Below are positions 1 through 8,886 of a DNA stretch of 64,000 nucleotides, piece by piece. The DNA is from Sipunculus nudus (lineage: Eukaryota; Annelida; Sipuncula; Golfingiida; Sipunculidae): positions 15,085,479 through 15,149,478 of the forward strand of contig CM049321.1 in assembly GCA_026874595.1 (NCBI GenBank). The letters run 5' to 3'. Made by a program: the position numbers and the translations under genes. Within the stretch, counting starts at the first letter, position 1, and every line of letters begins with the position of its first letter. Under the pieces are notes generated by a model that saw only the letters and a program-made list of their open reading frames with translations, did no database searches and was not told where the DNA came from.

Positions 1-105
1 GTAAAATTTCACAGTGGTCTCTATAACTTCTAGTTATTGAACTAGTATTTAACTACAATTGAACTCGTATATTTCTCAGACACGTTATCTTGATACTTTG
101 CAAAT
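1..105 (+). other. Untranslated leader of the Gmr1-like element
   Basis: This AT-rich stretch lies between the presumed end of the missing 5' LTR and the first gag ATG at 106. A primer binding site should be at its left edge; a TGGTCTCTATAAC segment near base 16 is the only candidate I see, and I cannot match it to a particular tRNA. Confidence 0.4.
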
Positions 106-891
106 ATGGGTACGGAATTTAAACCAAATGAAATTATACCACAATTAAGAGAAAATAGGAGCTTATTGTATACGTTAAAGAAAAATGAACTTGAAATTGT
201 TGCTCTACATTTAAATATTGACATCATGGATGTATGCACTGTAGAGGGTTTAAGAAATGTACTTAAGAAATCATTATATGGTGATGTAGAAAGTAAAGAG
301 GAATCTGATTTGGAGGAAAAACCTATTAAGGAACTTCTTGGGGCAACAGCTATTGACCCGATAGAACTAGAATTGAGAAAGTATGAACTTAAATTGAAAT
401 ATGAAACAGAAATCCGTAGATGTGAAATCGAAAGAGAAACGCAAATTAAGTTGAAAGAGTTAGAGTTACAAAATCCTCAAAATCGTAAAGCACATGAGCC
501 GTCTGAATTCCTATTCAGAAATTCGACAAAAGTACCTCCCTTCAATGAAAACGAAGTGGAGCGTTATTTCAGTTATTTTGAACGGGTGGCCACTTTAATG
601 GCTTGGCCTAAAGGCCAGTGGACCCTGTTGTTACAAAGCGTTCTGGTTGGTCGCGCACAGGACGTTTACACTGCGCTCACAGACGAACAATGCAGGGATT
701 ACGACACTGTAAAAGAGGTCATTCTGAGAGCCTATGAATTAGTCCCCGAAGCGTATCGCTTAAAATTTAGGAATGCCACCAAAAGAGAAAATCAATCTCA
801 TGTTGAATATGCTAGAGACAAAGAAAGTGCATTTAATAGATGGTGTCAGTCTATGAAAATTGATCAGGACTTTGAAAAACTCAAAAACTAA
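106..891 (+). CDS. gag: Gag, capsid part, with SCAN-like domain (truncated by frameshift)
   Basis: This 261-residue ORF starts at an ATG. Residues 1-60 are mixed, 60-130 are acidic and highly charged with a probable coiled coil, and from about 130 a retrotransposon capsid begins. Recognisable pieces are PPFNENEVERYFSYFE, MAWPKGQWTLLLQS and the block ending RFRNATKRENQSHVEYARD (here KFRN). This fold is related to vertebrate SCAN domains, which are established descendants of Gmr1-like Gag. The capsid should bind other Gag molecules to build the retrotransposon particle. The frame hits TAA at 889-891 in mid-capsid, and the rest of the domain continues in the -1 frame. I read this as a one-base loss rather than a programmed shift, because it falls inside a folded domain. 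Confidence 0.85.
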   Translation: MGTEFKPNEIIPQLRENRSLLYTLKKNELEIVALHLNIDIMDVCTVEGLRNVLKKSLYGDVESKEESDLEEKPIKELLGATAIDPIELELRKYELKLKYETEIRRCEIERETQIKLKELELQNPQNRKAHEPSEFLFRNSTKVPPFNENEVERYFSYFERVATLMAWPKGQWTLLLQSVLVGRAQDVYTALTDEQCRDYDTVKEVILRAYELVPEAYRLKFRNATKRENQSHVEYARDKESAFNRWCQSMKIDQDFEKLKN

Positions 892-2243
892 TTTTGATAG
901 AAGAGTTCAAAAGGCACATCCGTAGTGACATTAAAATATTTTTGGATGAACATAAAGTAAGAAATGTAAACGAGGCTGGTGTCCTGGCAGATGAATTTGC
1001 CTTGACGCACCGCCCCAGTTATACCAGTCACAGGAGGAGGTATGGTGAGAAAAGAGAAGGTAGCAAAAGCCCAAAACTGGGTCGGAGAAAGGGTAGTCCC
1101 TACTATCGGGGTCACTCCGGCTCAGGTAAACCACAGTCCGATCATGGTAAACCCCAGTATAAAAGTCAATCTGACTCTCCTGCTCAACATAAAGAGGGAC
1201 AACCTAGGACTGGACCCAAATATTGTACATTCTGTGAGTTCAAGGGGCATACAGAATCTGAGTGTTATAGAAAAAGATACGGTCAAAGTAAGCCTAAACC
1301 TAATGCATTGACTGTTACGCAGAGCATGAAACCGGTAACACTGCCCAGTAAACTAGAGACTAAAGGTGAAACACAAAGCCCTGTCCACGAGAGCTTTCGG
1401 CCCTTTGTGTCAGATGGCTTTGTTCAGTTAGAGGGTAACCATGCAAGAAAGGCCCGTGTTAAAATCTTAAGGGATACCGGGGCAACCCAAAGCCTCGTTT
1501 TGAAATCTGTTCTTCCCTTCTCTAAAGAGAGTTACGCGGGGTGTTCAGTTCTAGTCCAGGGCGTTAATTCGGAATTTTTAGAAGTTCCATTACACAGAGT
1601 GAAACTAGAATCTGATTTAGTCTCTGAATTTGTAACTGTAGGAGTTTGTTCAAAGTTGCCAGTAGAGGGCGTTTCGCTCCTCCTAGGCAACGATTTAGCT
1701 GGTGACAGAGTGAAAATTGATCCCAGAATGACAAAATTGCCGAGCACTGATAGGGACACAGACCTGCTCCAGCAGGAGTTTCCGGGCGTATTTCCAGGCT
1801 GTGTAGTGACTCGAGCGATGAGTAAAAAGGCAAGTCTGAAACCAGAGAGTTCTGTACTTGACCTCTCGCAAACCTTTATGGCGCATTCAAACGATGACGT
1901 CAGTGGCTTAAAGCCTGTTACGCGAGTAAATATTAAATCGCCCGCGTGTGACCCAAGTGGCACACCAAGTCCAAAGGACTCGACTACAAATGTAGTACAG
2001 GGCAAACAGACCCTGAATAGAAATCTCCAAAGGAGTACAAACGGCGTGAAATCGCCTGATCAAAATGGGCATGAACAGTTAAAGGATAGGAGTGTAAAGA
2101 ATGTAGAAGTTAGCATGAAAACTGATGATTTGATAGAAATGCAAAAGAAAGATCCTGATATTGCCTCCCTTAGAGAAAATGCCTTGACTAAAGAGGAAGC
2201 AGATAAAGTTCCAACTGTTTCACCTTACAGAATGATGTACTAG
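892..2243 (+). CDS. Gag C-terminus (zinc knuckle) plus aspartic protease
   Basis: This open frame has no ATG near its start; the first in-frame codon usable as a start is TTG at 894, and it is really the -1 continuation of the upstream capsid. Counting from 894, residues 1-45 finish the capsid, about 45-105 are basic and Ser/Gly/Gln-rich, and a CX2CX4HX4C nucleic-acid-binding knuckle has C111, C114, H119 and C124. A retropepsin-like protease follows, with active-site DTG at 194-196 (bases 1473-1481) and a downstream LLLGNDLAG that fits the family's second conserved loop. The last ~150 residues are a linker to integrase. The frame stops at TAG 2241-2243, while pol homology continues in another frame. 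Confidence 0.82.
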
Positions 2244-4912
2244 TCAGAAAATATAGACCTCCCACCGTACCAGCGGACGAAACGTGGAATACTCTTTATC
2301 AAATTGTAGTTCCCCCCGAGTATCGCCCAGAAATCTTAAAACTTGCACATGATCATCCTATGGCAGGACATTTGGGTGTCAGGAAAACCAAACACAAAAT
2401 TCTCCAACACTTCTATTGGCCCAAGTTAAAACGAGACGTGGCGAAATACTGTAAAACTTGTCATGTGTGTCAAATGATTGGAAAACCAACCCACCAAATT
2501 AGTCCTGCGCCACTCTCGCCCATACCAACAACACATGATGCGTTTGAATCAATAATACTTGACTGTGTAGGACCGCTAAGAAAAACTAAACATGGCAATG
2601 AATATGCTCTAACAATCATGTGTACTGCAACTAGATTTCCAGAAGCAATTCCTCTTAGAACTATATCTGCAAAGAAAATTGTTGAAGCTCTGGTTAAATT
2701 TTTTACTACTTTTGGCTTACCAAGAACAATACAAACGGATCAAGGTTCAAATTTCATGTCAAATATATTTGCCCAGGTTATGGCAGAGCTAGGCATAAAA
2801 CACTACAAATCCAGTGCCTACCATCCTGAGAGTCAAGGTGCTCTAGAGCGATTTCATCAAACTCTCAAAAACATGATTAGAGCTTATTGTCTTGACACTG
2901 GGAACCAGTGGGATGAGGGTTTACCCTTTTTGATATTTGCAGCCCGAGAAGCAGTGCAAGAAAGCTTAGGGTTTAGCCCTTTTGAATTAGTGTATGGGCA
3001 CTGTGTAAGAGGCCCCCTGGCGGTGTTAAAAGACACTTGGATGGAAAACAGTTCTCCAAGTAGCTTGTTAAAATATGTTCAGGAATTCAAGGAGAAATTA
3101 AGTAGGGCAAATGAAATCGCCCAAGAACATTTAAAGAAAGCCCAAAACAAAATGAAAGTATGGTATGACAAAAAGACGACAAAAAGAGAATTTAAACCTG
3201 GTGATAAAGTTCTGGTATTATTCCCAATTCCAGGACATCCCCTGCAAGCAAAATACTCTGGACCATACAAAGTTGTTGAGAAGAAATCAGATTTGAATTA
3301 TGTGATTGATACTCCTGATCGTAGAAAGTCGCAACAACTTTGTCATATAAATATGTTGAAAGAATATCATGACAGATCAGCGGAAACATGTCAATCTAGT
3401 CCTCCCCAAACAAATTTGGTACTCATTAAAGAAACTGAAAAGAATGCCGAGGATGTTCTCATGAAGAAAACTGAACATCCTGTAAAACTGAACAACTCTG
3501 ATATTTTAAATAATGTAGATCAGAAATTGTCACATTTGGATTTCGATCAGTTATCAGAGTTGAAGGAAATCCTGCTAAATTATGACTCTTTATTTCCTGA
3601 TGTCCCCAGTAGAACTAATGTACTACAGCATGATGTAGACGTTGGAGATGCTTCCCCTATTAAACAGGCACCATATAGAGCTGGTCCCCAAAAGTTACAA
3701 GCCATAAAGAATGAAATAAAGTATATGATAGAGAATGATATTATTGAAAACAGCAGTAGTGCCTGGAGTTCCCCATGTTTGTTGATAAAGAAGCCTGATA
3801 TGACCTACAGATTTTGTACAGACTATCGAAAAGTTAACACTGTAACAATAACAGATACTTACCCTTTGCCCAGAGTGGAAGATTGCATTGATAGGATTGG
3901 ATCTGCTACGTATATTAGCAAGTTAGATCTGTTAAAAGGTTATTGGCAGGTACCTCTTACCGAACGGGCTAAGCAAATATCTGCGTTTGTAACGCCAAAC
4001 GGTTTGTTCCAGTACAAAGTTATGCCCTTCGGAATGAAAAATGCGCCAGCCTGCTTCATGAGACTTATGAATTGTGTATTATCTGGCTTAGATAACTGTA
4101 CTTGTTATATTGATGATGTTGTTGTATACAATCACATATGGGAAGATCATAAACAAAGTTTGGTAGAACTCTTTGAGAGACTGAAAAAAACAGGATTGAC
4201 AGTTAATCTTGCCAAGAGTGATTTTTGTCGTGCAACTGTAACATATTTAGGGCACGAAGTAGGTCAAGGTTGTGTAAAACCAATTGCCAGTAAAGTATCT
4301 GCTATCGTAGAATTTCCAGTTCCTACTAATCGCAAGGAACTAATGCGATTCTTAGGAATGACTGGGTATTACAGGAAATTTTGTCAAAACTTTGCAGAAG
4401 TTGTAAATCCGTTAACGGACCTATTGAAAAAGGACAGAAAATTCCATTGGAATAAAAACTGTCAAAATGCTTTTGAAAGAGCCAAAGCTATATTACAAAG
4501 TGCACCTGTGTTACAGGCTCCAAATTTTGATAAACCGTTTTCTCTCATGACGGATGCCAGCGATTGCGGTGTAGGCGCTGTGCTCATCCAAGACGATGAC
4601 TTTAACATAAGTCATCCGGTTTGCTACTATTCAAAGAAATTTTTACCTCATCAGAAGAATTATTCTACTATTGAAAAGGAAACCCTGTCACTATTGATGG
4701 CGTTACAGCACTTTGAAGTATATTTGGGCTCTACGCCGTATGATATAACTGTTTATACAGATCATAATCCCATAACATTCCTTCATAAGATGAAGAATAA
4801 TAATCAGAGATTAATGAGATGGAGTCTAGCCCTGTCAGAGTTTAACCTAGTTATCAAACACATCAAGGGCTCCGATAATATAATCGCTGATACGTTATCA
4901 AGACGTCATTAA
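2207..4912 (+). CDS. pol: Pol: integrase - reverse transcriptase - RNase H
   Basis: The frame is open from 2207 after a TAA at 2204. The first ATG is at 2360, but homology begins upstream, so a native start here is unlikely. Numbered from 2360: an HHCC zinc finger (histidines just upstream and at its start, cysteines in CKTCHVC at 31-37); integrase core with D68, D127 and E163, the classical D,D-35-E spacing; a linker to about residue 420; RT with Asp at 523 (KLDLLKGYWQ) and YIDD with Asp 585-586; RNase H with D732, E774 and D801. It would copy element RNA to DNA and insert it. No chromodomain is visible. The element ends with RNase H, as expected when integrase comes first. No internal stop is present. 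Confidence 0.93.
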   Translation, partial: SSNCFTLQNDVLVRKYRPPTVPADETWNTLYQIVVPPEYRPEILKLAHDHPMAGHLGVRKTKHKILQHFYWPKLKRDVAKYCKTCHVCQMIGKPTHQISPAPLSPIPTTHDAFESIILDCVGPLRKTKHGNEYALTIMCTATRFPEAIPLRTISAKKIVEALVKFFTTFGLPRTIQTDQGSNFMSNIFAQVMAELGIKHYKSSAYHPESQGALERFHQTLKNMIRAYCLDTGNQWDEGLPFLIFAAREAVQESLGFSPFELVYGHCVRGPLAVLKDTWMENSSPSSLLKYVQEFKEKLSRANEIAQEHLKKAQNKMKVWYDKKTTKREFKPGDKVLVLFPIPGHPLQAKYSGPYKVVEKKSDLNYVIDTPDRRKSQQLCHINMLKEYHDRSAETCQSSPPQTNLVLIKETEKNAEDVLMKKTEHPVKLNNSDILNNVDQKLSHLDFDQLSELKEILLNYDSLFPDVPSRTNVLQHDVDVGDASPIKQAPYRAGPQKLQAIKNEIKYMIENDIIENSSSAWSSPCLLIKKPDMTYRFCTDYRKVNTVTITDTYPLPRVEDCIDRIGSATYISKLDLLKGYWQVPLTERAKQISAFVTPNGLFQYKVMPFGMKNAPACFMRLMNCVLSGLDNCTCYIDDVVVYNHIWEDHKQSLVELFERLKKTGLTVNLAKSDFCRATVTYLGHEVGQGCVKPIASKVSAIVEFPVPTNRKELMRFLGMTGYYRKFCQNFAEVVNPLTDLLKKDRKFHWNKNCQNAFERAKAILQSAPVLQAPNFDKPFSLMTDASDCGVGAVLIQDDDFNISHPVCYYSKKFLPHQKNYSTIEKETLSLLMALQHFEVYLGSTPYDITVYTDHNPITFLHKMKNNNQRLMRWSLALSEFNLVIKHIKGSDNIIADTLSRRH

Positions 4913-5130
4913 GTTTGATCTGATGATTGACTCTTGTTATAGCCTCGGATATGTTCTGTCCTTTGGAAGAGTTGTATTACATATATTACATGTATTAAGA
5001 TATTGCTGATTATACTATTTGTGATGATAATTAATTAGCTGTAAGAAGCATAAACTAATGCTTAAGATGTCAAACTACTCATATACTCGTCATACAGTGC
5101 TAATGCTTTGCTCTCCTTACCTTCTTTCTT
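4913..5130 (+). other. 3' untranslated part of the element before the polypurine tract
   Basis: About 220 bases separate the pol stop from the polypurine tract. They are AT-rich, and I see no further gene; an envelope gene is absent. Confidence 0.6.
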
Positions 5131-5143
5131 TTAAGGGTGGGGG
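5131..5143 (+). promoter_or_regulatory. Polypurine tract (plus-strand primer)
   Basis: TTAAGGGTGGGGG directly precedes the TGTT that opens the LTR. A purine run at this place primes plus-strand DNA synthesis in LTR elements. Confidence 0.7.
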
Positions 5144-5373
5144 TGTTGCATGGACGTCACCCGGACATCGGAAGATGGCGCCACGAAGTGGTGTGGCCGC
5201 CCCCCTTTCCACGCTTATGGATCCACCCCGCTATCAGTGACTACTGACGCGCTTTTAGAAACATAAAAACTATTCTTGGACCATTCAGTACTGGTTTTGC
5301 AGTTCTGCCGGCGCTATCGTTTCTCTCAAACAAAACCACAAACTTCTGCGGTTTCCACCCATTGTTGAAAACC

Positions 5374-5380
5374 TATAAAA
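5374..5380 (+). promoter_or_regulatory. Probable TATA box of the LTR promoter
   Basis: TATAAAA lies about 230 bp into the LTR, a sensible place for the end of U3. Transcription would begin near 5405. Confidence 0.5.
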
Positions 5381-5454
5381 CGAACTCGCCTGCAGTTCGA
5401 GGCGGGACTATTGACTTTGCTACGCCACGTTGCTGTTATCCCCGGGGACCGTGA

Positions 5455-5483
5455 CCGTGGGCTCTTGGTCCCCAAGCCCACGG
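5455..5483 (+). promoter_or_regulatory. Stable RNA hairpin in the LTR R/U5 region
   Basis: CCGTGGG pairs with CCCACGG, and after a two-base bulge CTTGG pairs with CCAAG around a TCC loop. It lies just downstream of the predicted transcription start, so it would be near the 5' end of the element RNA. A role in translation, packaging or primer placement is only a guess. Confidence 0.45.
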
Positions 5484-5870
5484 AATGCCATGAACCACGC
5501 CATGAACTTTATTATTTAAGAAGAGGAGAGACTTTGTTTGTTTGGTGCCACATGGATTAATACAGGACTTCAGTTTTGTGTGTGCCCGAATTATGTGTTG
5601 ATGATGGACTTCAGTTTCTCGTATACCGGATTCAGTTAAGTATTTCGTTACAGTTCGTTATTTAGAGACTCAGTTTTCGTCAGAGACTTGGTTATAAATT
5701 ACGTTATTTATTGACTATTATATTATTTGTGTATGAATGTAAATATTGTAATCTAGTAATATAGTACTGTTTTTGCACCCATATTTTGGTTACGTATTCA
5801 TTTGAAGAGAACGTGTCTGAGTATATGTGTTACGGTTCGGCCTGAGTTGTTTGGTGTGAAAAGGGACCGT

Positions 5871-5874
<4 letters not shown>

Positions 5875-5945
<71 letters not shown>
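5875..5945. repeat. (TA)n microsatellite abutting the LTR
   Basis: About 70 bases of uninterrupted AT dinucleotide begin immediately after the LTR end, followed by TTTA/TTTTA-rich sequence to about 5970. Confidence 0.95.
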
Positions 5946-5950
<5 letters not shown>

Positions 5951-5970
5951 TTATTTATTTTTTATTTTTA

Positions 5971-7125
5971 TACATTACGAAACATCAGTTTTTGTTAGGA
6001 CGGTACTTTGGTAGCGTCGACTGATTGCATGTCATGAGACTGACTTAACATTTTTCAGTCGTATGTCTGTTGAATGGAGATTTATAATAAGGTTTACTGA
6101 CATAAACTGGGCTGTGTCCGGAAAATCGATCCAAACCTTGCATTCAGTGATGTAGGCAATAAGTCCATGAGAATCGTTAGGATGTTTTAAGACATGTTAT
6201 AAACCAATTAGGTAGAGCGAATTGGTAAAAAGCAAAAAAGCAAATTAAAAGCAAGTAAAATAAAAAAAGCAGGAGGCTTCCACAAAAAGTAATTTAAACA
6301 AAAATAATTTGGATTAAGGGCAAATGCAGCTAAAACATATTGAACACTACAGATAAACAGCCACACTTTCAAAAGCGTGATAAAATTCTAAGATATGTTT
6401 CCCCAGTGTCCTCGTTGTCTGACATGCTTTGTTTCATTCATCCAACAAGTCATCTCCAGAAGACAACTCATTCACACTTAGACTGTGTCTGTGTCCCTTG
6501 TTAGTATGATGATGTGTTACCGATCCTCACGGGTTTATTCCCGGAGGGATTGTATTCACGTGTCCACATTAAGTCTGTGTCGTATCCAGACGGAAAAACT
6601 CATTTATATTTATTGAAAGCTTATATTTATTTATATTAATGAGACATAAAGCTACTTATTATTTATATATGCGGCCTCAATACAAGCTCCCCCGGTCTCT
6701 AGGACCTGCAAGTTGTATGGGTGTTATGAAACATGTTTGGCCCGCAATAAAGTCTTGTACCAGGGTAATTATTGACACGGAGTTCTATGAAAGGTCTGGT
6801 TTTTAGAGACTGGTTCTGAATTCATGTCATACCATTGACTCCGTCATTTTAAAGAAGCGTATAACTCTGGTTACCTACCCAATTTAACGTATGTTACTTT
6901 GTTATACTGAACTGTATAATTTGTCTCACGTCCGTTGAGCGTGGCATCATGTTAAAGCAGACTCAACTCACATTTTAAAAGAAGCATAAAAATAATTATT
7001 ACAGGAAATATGAATTATTTAAAAACGCTTTTTCTGTTTGAGATTTACATTTAATTGTTATTTACTATAAAATATGTGTTTTGACCATTTATTGAATACA
7101 TGGTTGCGTTCTATTGATCCATACA
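5971..7125. other. Unassigned intergenic DNA
   Basis: No ORF of note is seen. There is a purine-rich A/G stretch at about 6220-6300 and an imperfect GC hairpin around 6528-6550. I recognise no element. Confidence 0.5.
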
Positions 7126-7230
7126 TTATCATTATTATTATATATAGTAGTAATATTATTATTATTATTATAAGTAGTAGTAATAGTAATAGTATAAGTA
7201 GTAGTAGCAGCAGTAATATAAATCAAAATC
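7126..7230. repeat. Imperfect trinucleotide repeat (ATT/GTA/GCA)
   Basis: ATT runs grade into GTA and GCA triplets just upstream of the minisatellite. Its triplet composition suggests the minisatellite grew from the same kind of sequence. Confidence 0.8.
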
Positions 7231-7294
7231 TTCATTTTATTATAAACCAATAATTATTATTTTCATTAGCGGTAAATTATTCTTTCATATTATT

Positions 7295-7378
7295 GTCATC
7301 ATCAGCATTATTATTGTCATCATCAGCATTATTATTGTCATCATCAGCATTATTATTGTCATCAGCAGCATTATTATT
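7295..7378. repeat. 21-bp tandem repeats leading into the minisatellite
   Basis: Four 21-bp units of the ATTGTCATCATCAGCATTAT type precede the 24-bp array. They differ from it by one triplet and a few bases, so they look like an earlier or edge form of the same repeat. Confidence 0.85.
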
Positions 7379-8074
7379 GTCTTCATCAGCAGCATTATTA
7401 TTGTCTTCATCAGCAGCATTATTATTGTCTTCATCAGCAGCATTATTATTGTCTTCATCAGCAGCATTATTATTGTCTTCATCAGCAGCATTATTATTGT
7501 CTTCATCAGCAGCATTATTATTGTCTTCATCAGCAGCATTATTATTGTCTTCATCAGCAGCATTATTATTGTCTTCATCAGCAGCATTATTATTGTCTTC
7601 ATCAGCAGCATTATTATTGTCTTCATCAGCAGCATTATTATTGTCTTCATCAGCAGCATTATTATTGTCTTCATCAGCAGCATTATTATTGTCTTCATCA
7701 GCAGCATTATTATTGTCTTCATCAGCAGCATTATTATTGTCTTCATCAGCAGCATTATTATTGTCTTCATCAGCAGCATTATTATTGTCTTCATCAGCAG
7801 CATTATTATTGTCTTCATCAGCAGCATTATTATTGTCTTCATCAGCAGCATTATTATTGTCTTCATCAGCAGCATTATTATTGTCTTCATCAGCAGCATT
7901 ATTATTGTCTTCATCAGCAGCATTATTATTGTCTTCATCAGCAGCATTATTATTGTCTTCATCAGCAGCATTATTATTGTCTTCATCAGCAGCATTATTA
8001 TTGTCTTCATCAGCAGCATTATTATTGTCTTCATCAGCAGCATTATTATTGTCTTCATCAGCAGCATTATTATT
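7379..8074. repeat. Perfect 24-bp minisatellite, 29 copies
   Basis: A 24-bp unit (ATTGTCTTCATCAGCAGC followed by ATTATT) repeats 29 times with no base change that I can find. Because the period is a multiple of three, long open frames exist on both strands; the minus strand would read Asn-Asn-Asn-Ala-Ala-Asp-Glu-Asp repeats. Neither frame has flanking coding sequence, so I treat these as artefacts of the repeat. Confidence 0.97.
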
Positions 8075-8089
8075 ATGTTTATCATTGTT

Positions 8090-8280
8090 TTCCTTATTAT
8101 ATTCTATCGTGGCCTTCACAGACGGCCGGAACTTGCGGTCCGCTGTCAGAATTTTTTAAGTACCTTAATGTGGTTTCAAAGCTGGCGAACGTTCCTTTAG
8201 TTTCATAGGCTTCAAGTTCTGGAATTCATGCCCCACTAAACTTAGATAATCTCGACATTAAATAATTTGTACTCAGCTGA
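8090..8280 (+). pseudogene. LINE (CR1/L2-like) C-terminal fragment
   Basis: The translation, with breaks, shows the tail typical of CR1/L2-type ORF2: a DGRNLRSAVRIF-like piece, then KAGERSF..FIG and a FWNS-P-KLR block. This is the region after the RT domain. It lies directly beside the minisatellite and is too short and broken to function. Confidence 0.55.
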
Positions 8281-8886
8281 TATGTCTGAATAATATTCAG
8301 TTATATCAAAATAAAAAAAAAATAAGGAGATCAAAATTATTGGGGGGGGGGGGAGGCGGGCATAGATGAGGTACCAAGATTAGGATTAGCTTTGCAAGTA
8401 ATTTTGACTCCGTATGTAAGTTAGATTTCACCAAGTTTAAGATAGTTTACCAAGTACTTTATTTATTATTAATATCAATATTATTATTATCATTATTATT
8501 ATTATTAAAATTATTATTATTGAATGAATAGCTTTCTTTAAGAGATAAAATACAAAAAGTAACGAACACAGACAATGAAAACAGACAACGAAAACCATGG
8601 AGAAAAGCATTTTAACATTACTGGTCACAAGGCAATCAATTTGGAAACGGTTTTGATAACTCAAGTTAAAGACTTAATTGTTGGATCTGATTCAACAGTC
8701 TGTTCTTGCGGGATCCTAAACGTAAGCGCTTATTTGAGGTTGAGGGTTAATCATTGTGACAGGAAACGATAGTTAACGGTACGGTCACTTATGTCAATAC
8801 TAAATAACGCCGTCCTGTAACTTCTAAGAGACTGGAAATTAGCCTGAGTTATGTATGAGTTGTGTCTGAGTTTATATATCACAGGT
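8281..8886. other. Unassigned DNA with a G run and ATT repeats
   Basis: A run of 12 G at 8342-8353 and an imperfect (ATT)n tract at about 8460-8520 are present. No gene is seen. Confidence 0.6.

Larger units (their letters stand above)
1..5874 (+). mobile_element. Gmr1-like Ty3/gypsy LTR retrotransposon (5' LTR outside window)
   Basis: The internal region and 3' LTR of an LTR retrotransposon are seen. Domain order along the plus strand is capsid, CCHC zinc knuckle, aspartic protease, integrase, reverse transcriptase, RNase H. Typical Ty3/gypsy elements have integrase after RNase H. Integrase first is the Ty1/copia-like order, known within Ty3/gypsy in the Gmr1 group first described in deuterostomes. 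The RT itself is gypsy-like. The coding region is broken by two shifts (near 885 and near 2210), so this copy looks inactive, although all catalytic motifs remain. The 5' LTR would end at or just before base 1; the first six bases differ by one from the last six of the 3' LTR, which is weak support. Confidence 0.9.
5144..5874 (+). repeat. 3' long terminal repeat of the Gmr1-like element
   Basis: The segment opens with TGTTGCATGG and closes with CCGTAACA, so the ends are TGTT and AACA, an inverted pair of the usual TG...CA type, giving a length of 731 bp. It follows a polypurine tract and holds a TATA box (5374-5380) and a GC-rich hairpin (5455-5483). The partner LTR is outside the window, so the borders rest on the end motifs alone. 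A (TA)n tract abuts the right end, so no target duplication can be read. Confidence 0.65.

Noticed and set aside
880-891. Functional programmed -1 frameshift at C-AAA-AAC
   Set aside because: The shift is inside the capsid domain, where a stop would yield no useful Gag. A one-base deletion is simpler. Kept only as a question in the findings.
5802-6014. ORFs rich in Tyr-Ile across TA repeats (also at 18573, 21256, 26572 and 43175)
   Set aside because: They are translations of (TA)n microsatellites.
7277-8159. Long ORFs of 266-288 residues encoding Asn/Ala/Asp repeats or their reverse-strand versions
   Set aside because: They exist only because a 24-bp perfect repeat lacks stops in several frames. 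No non-repeat domain or gene structure adjoins them.
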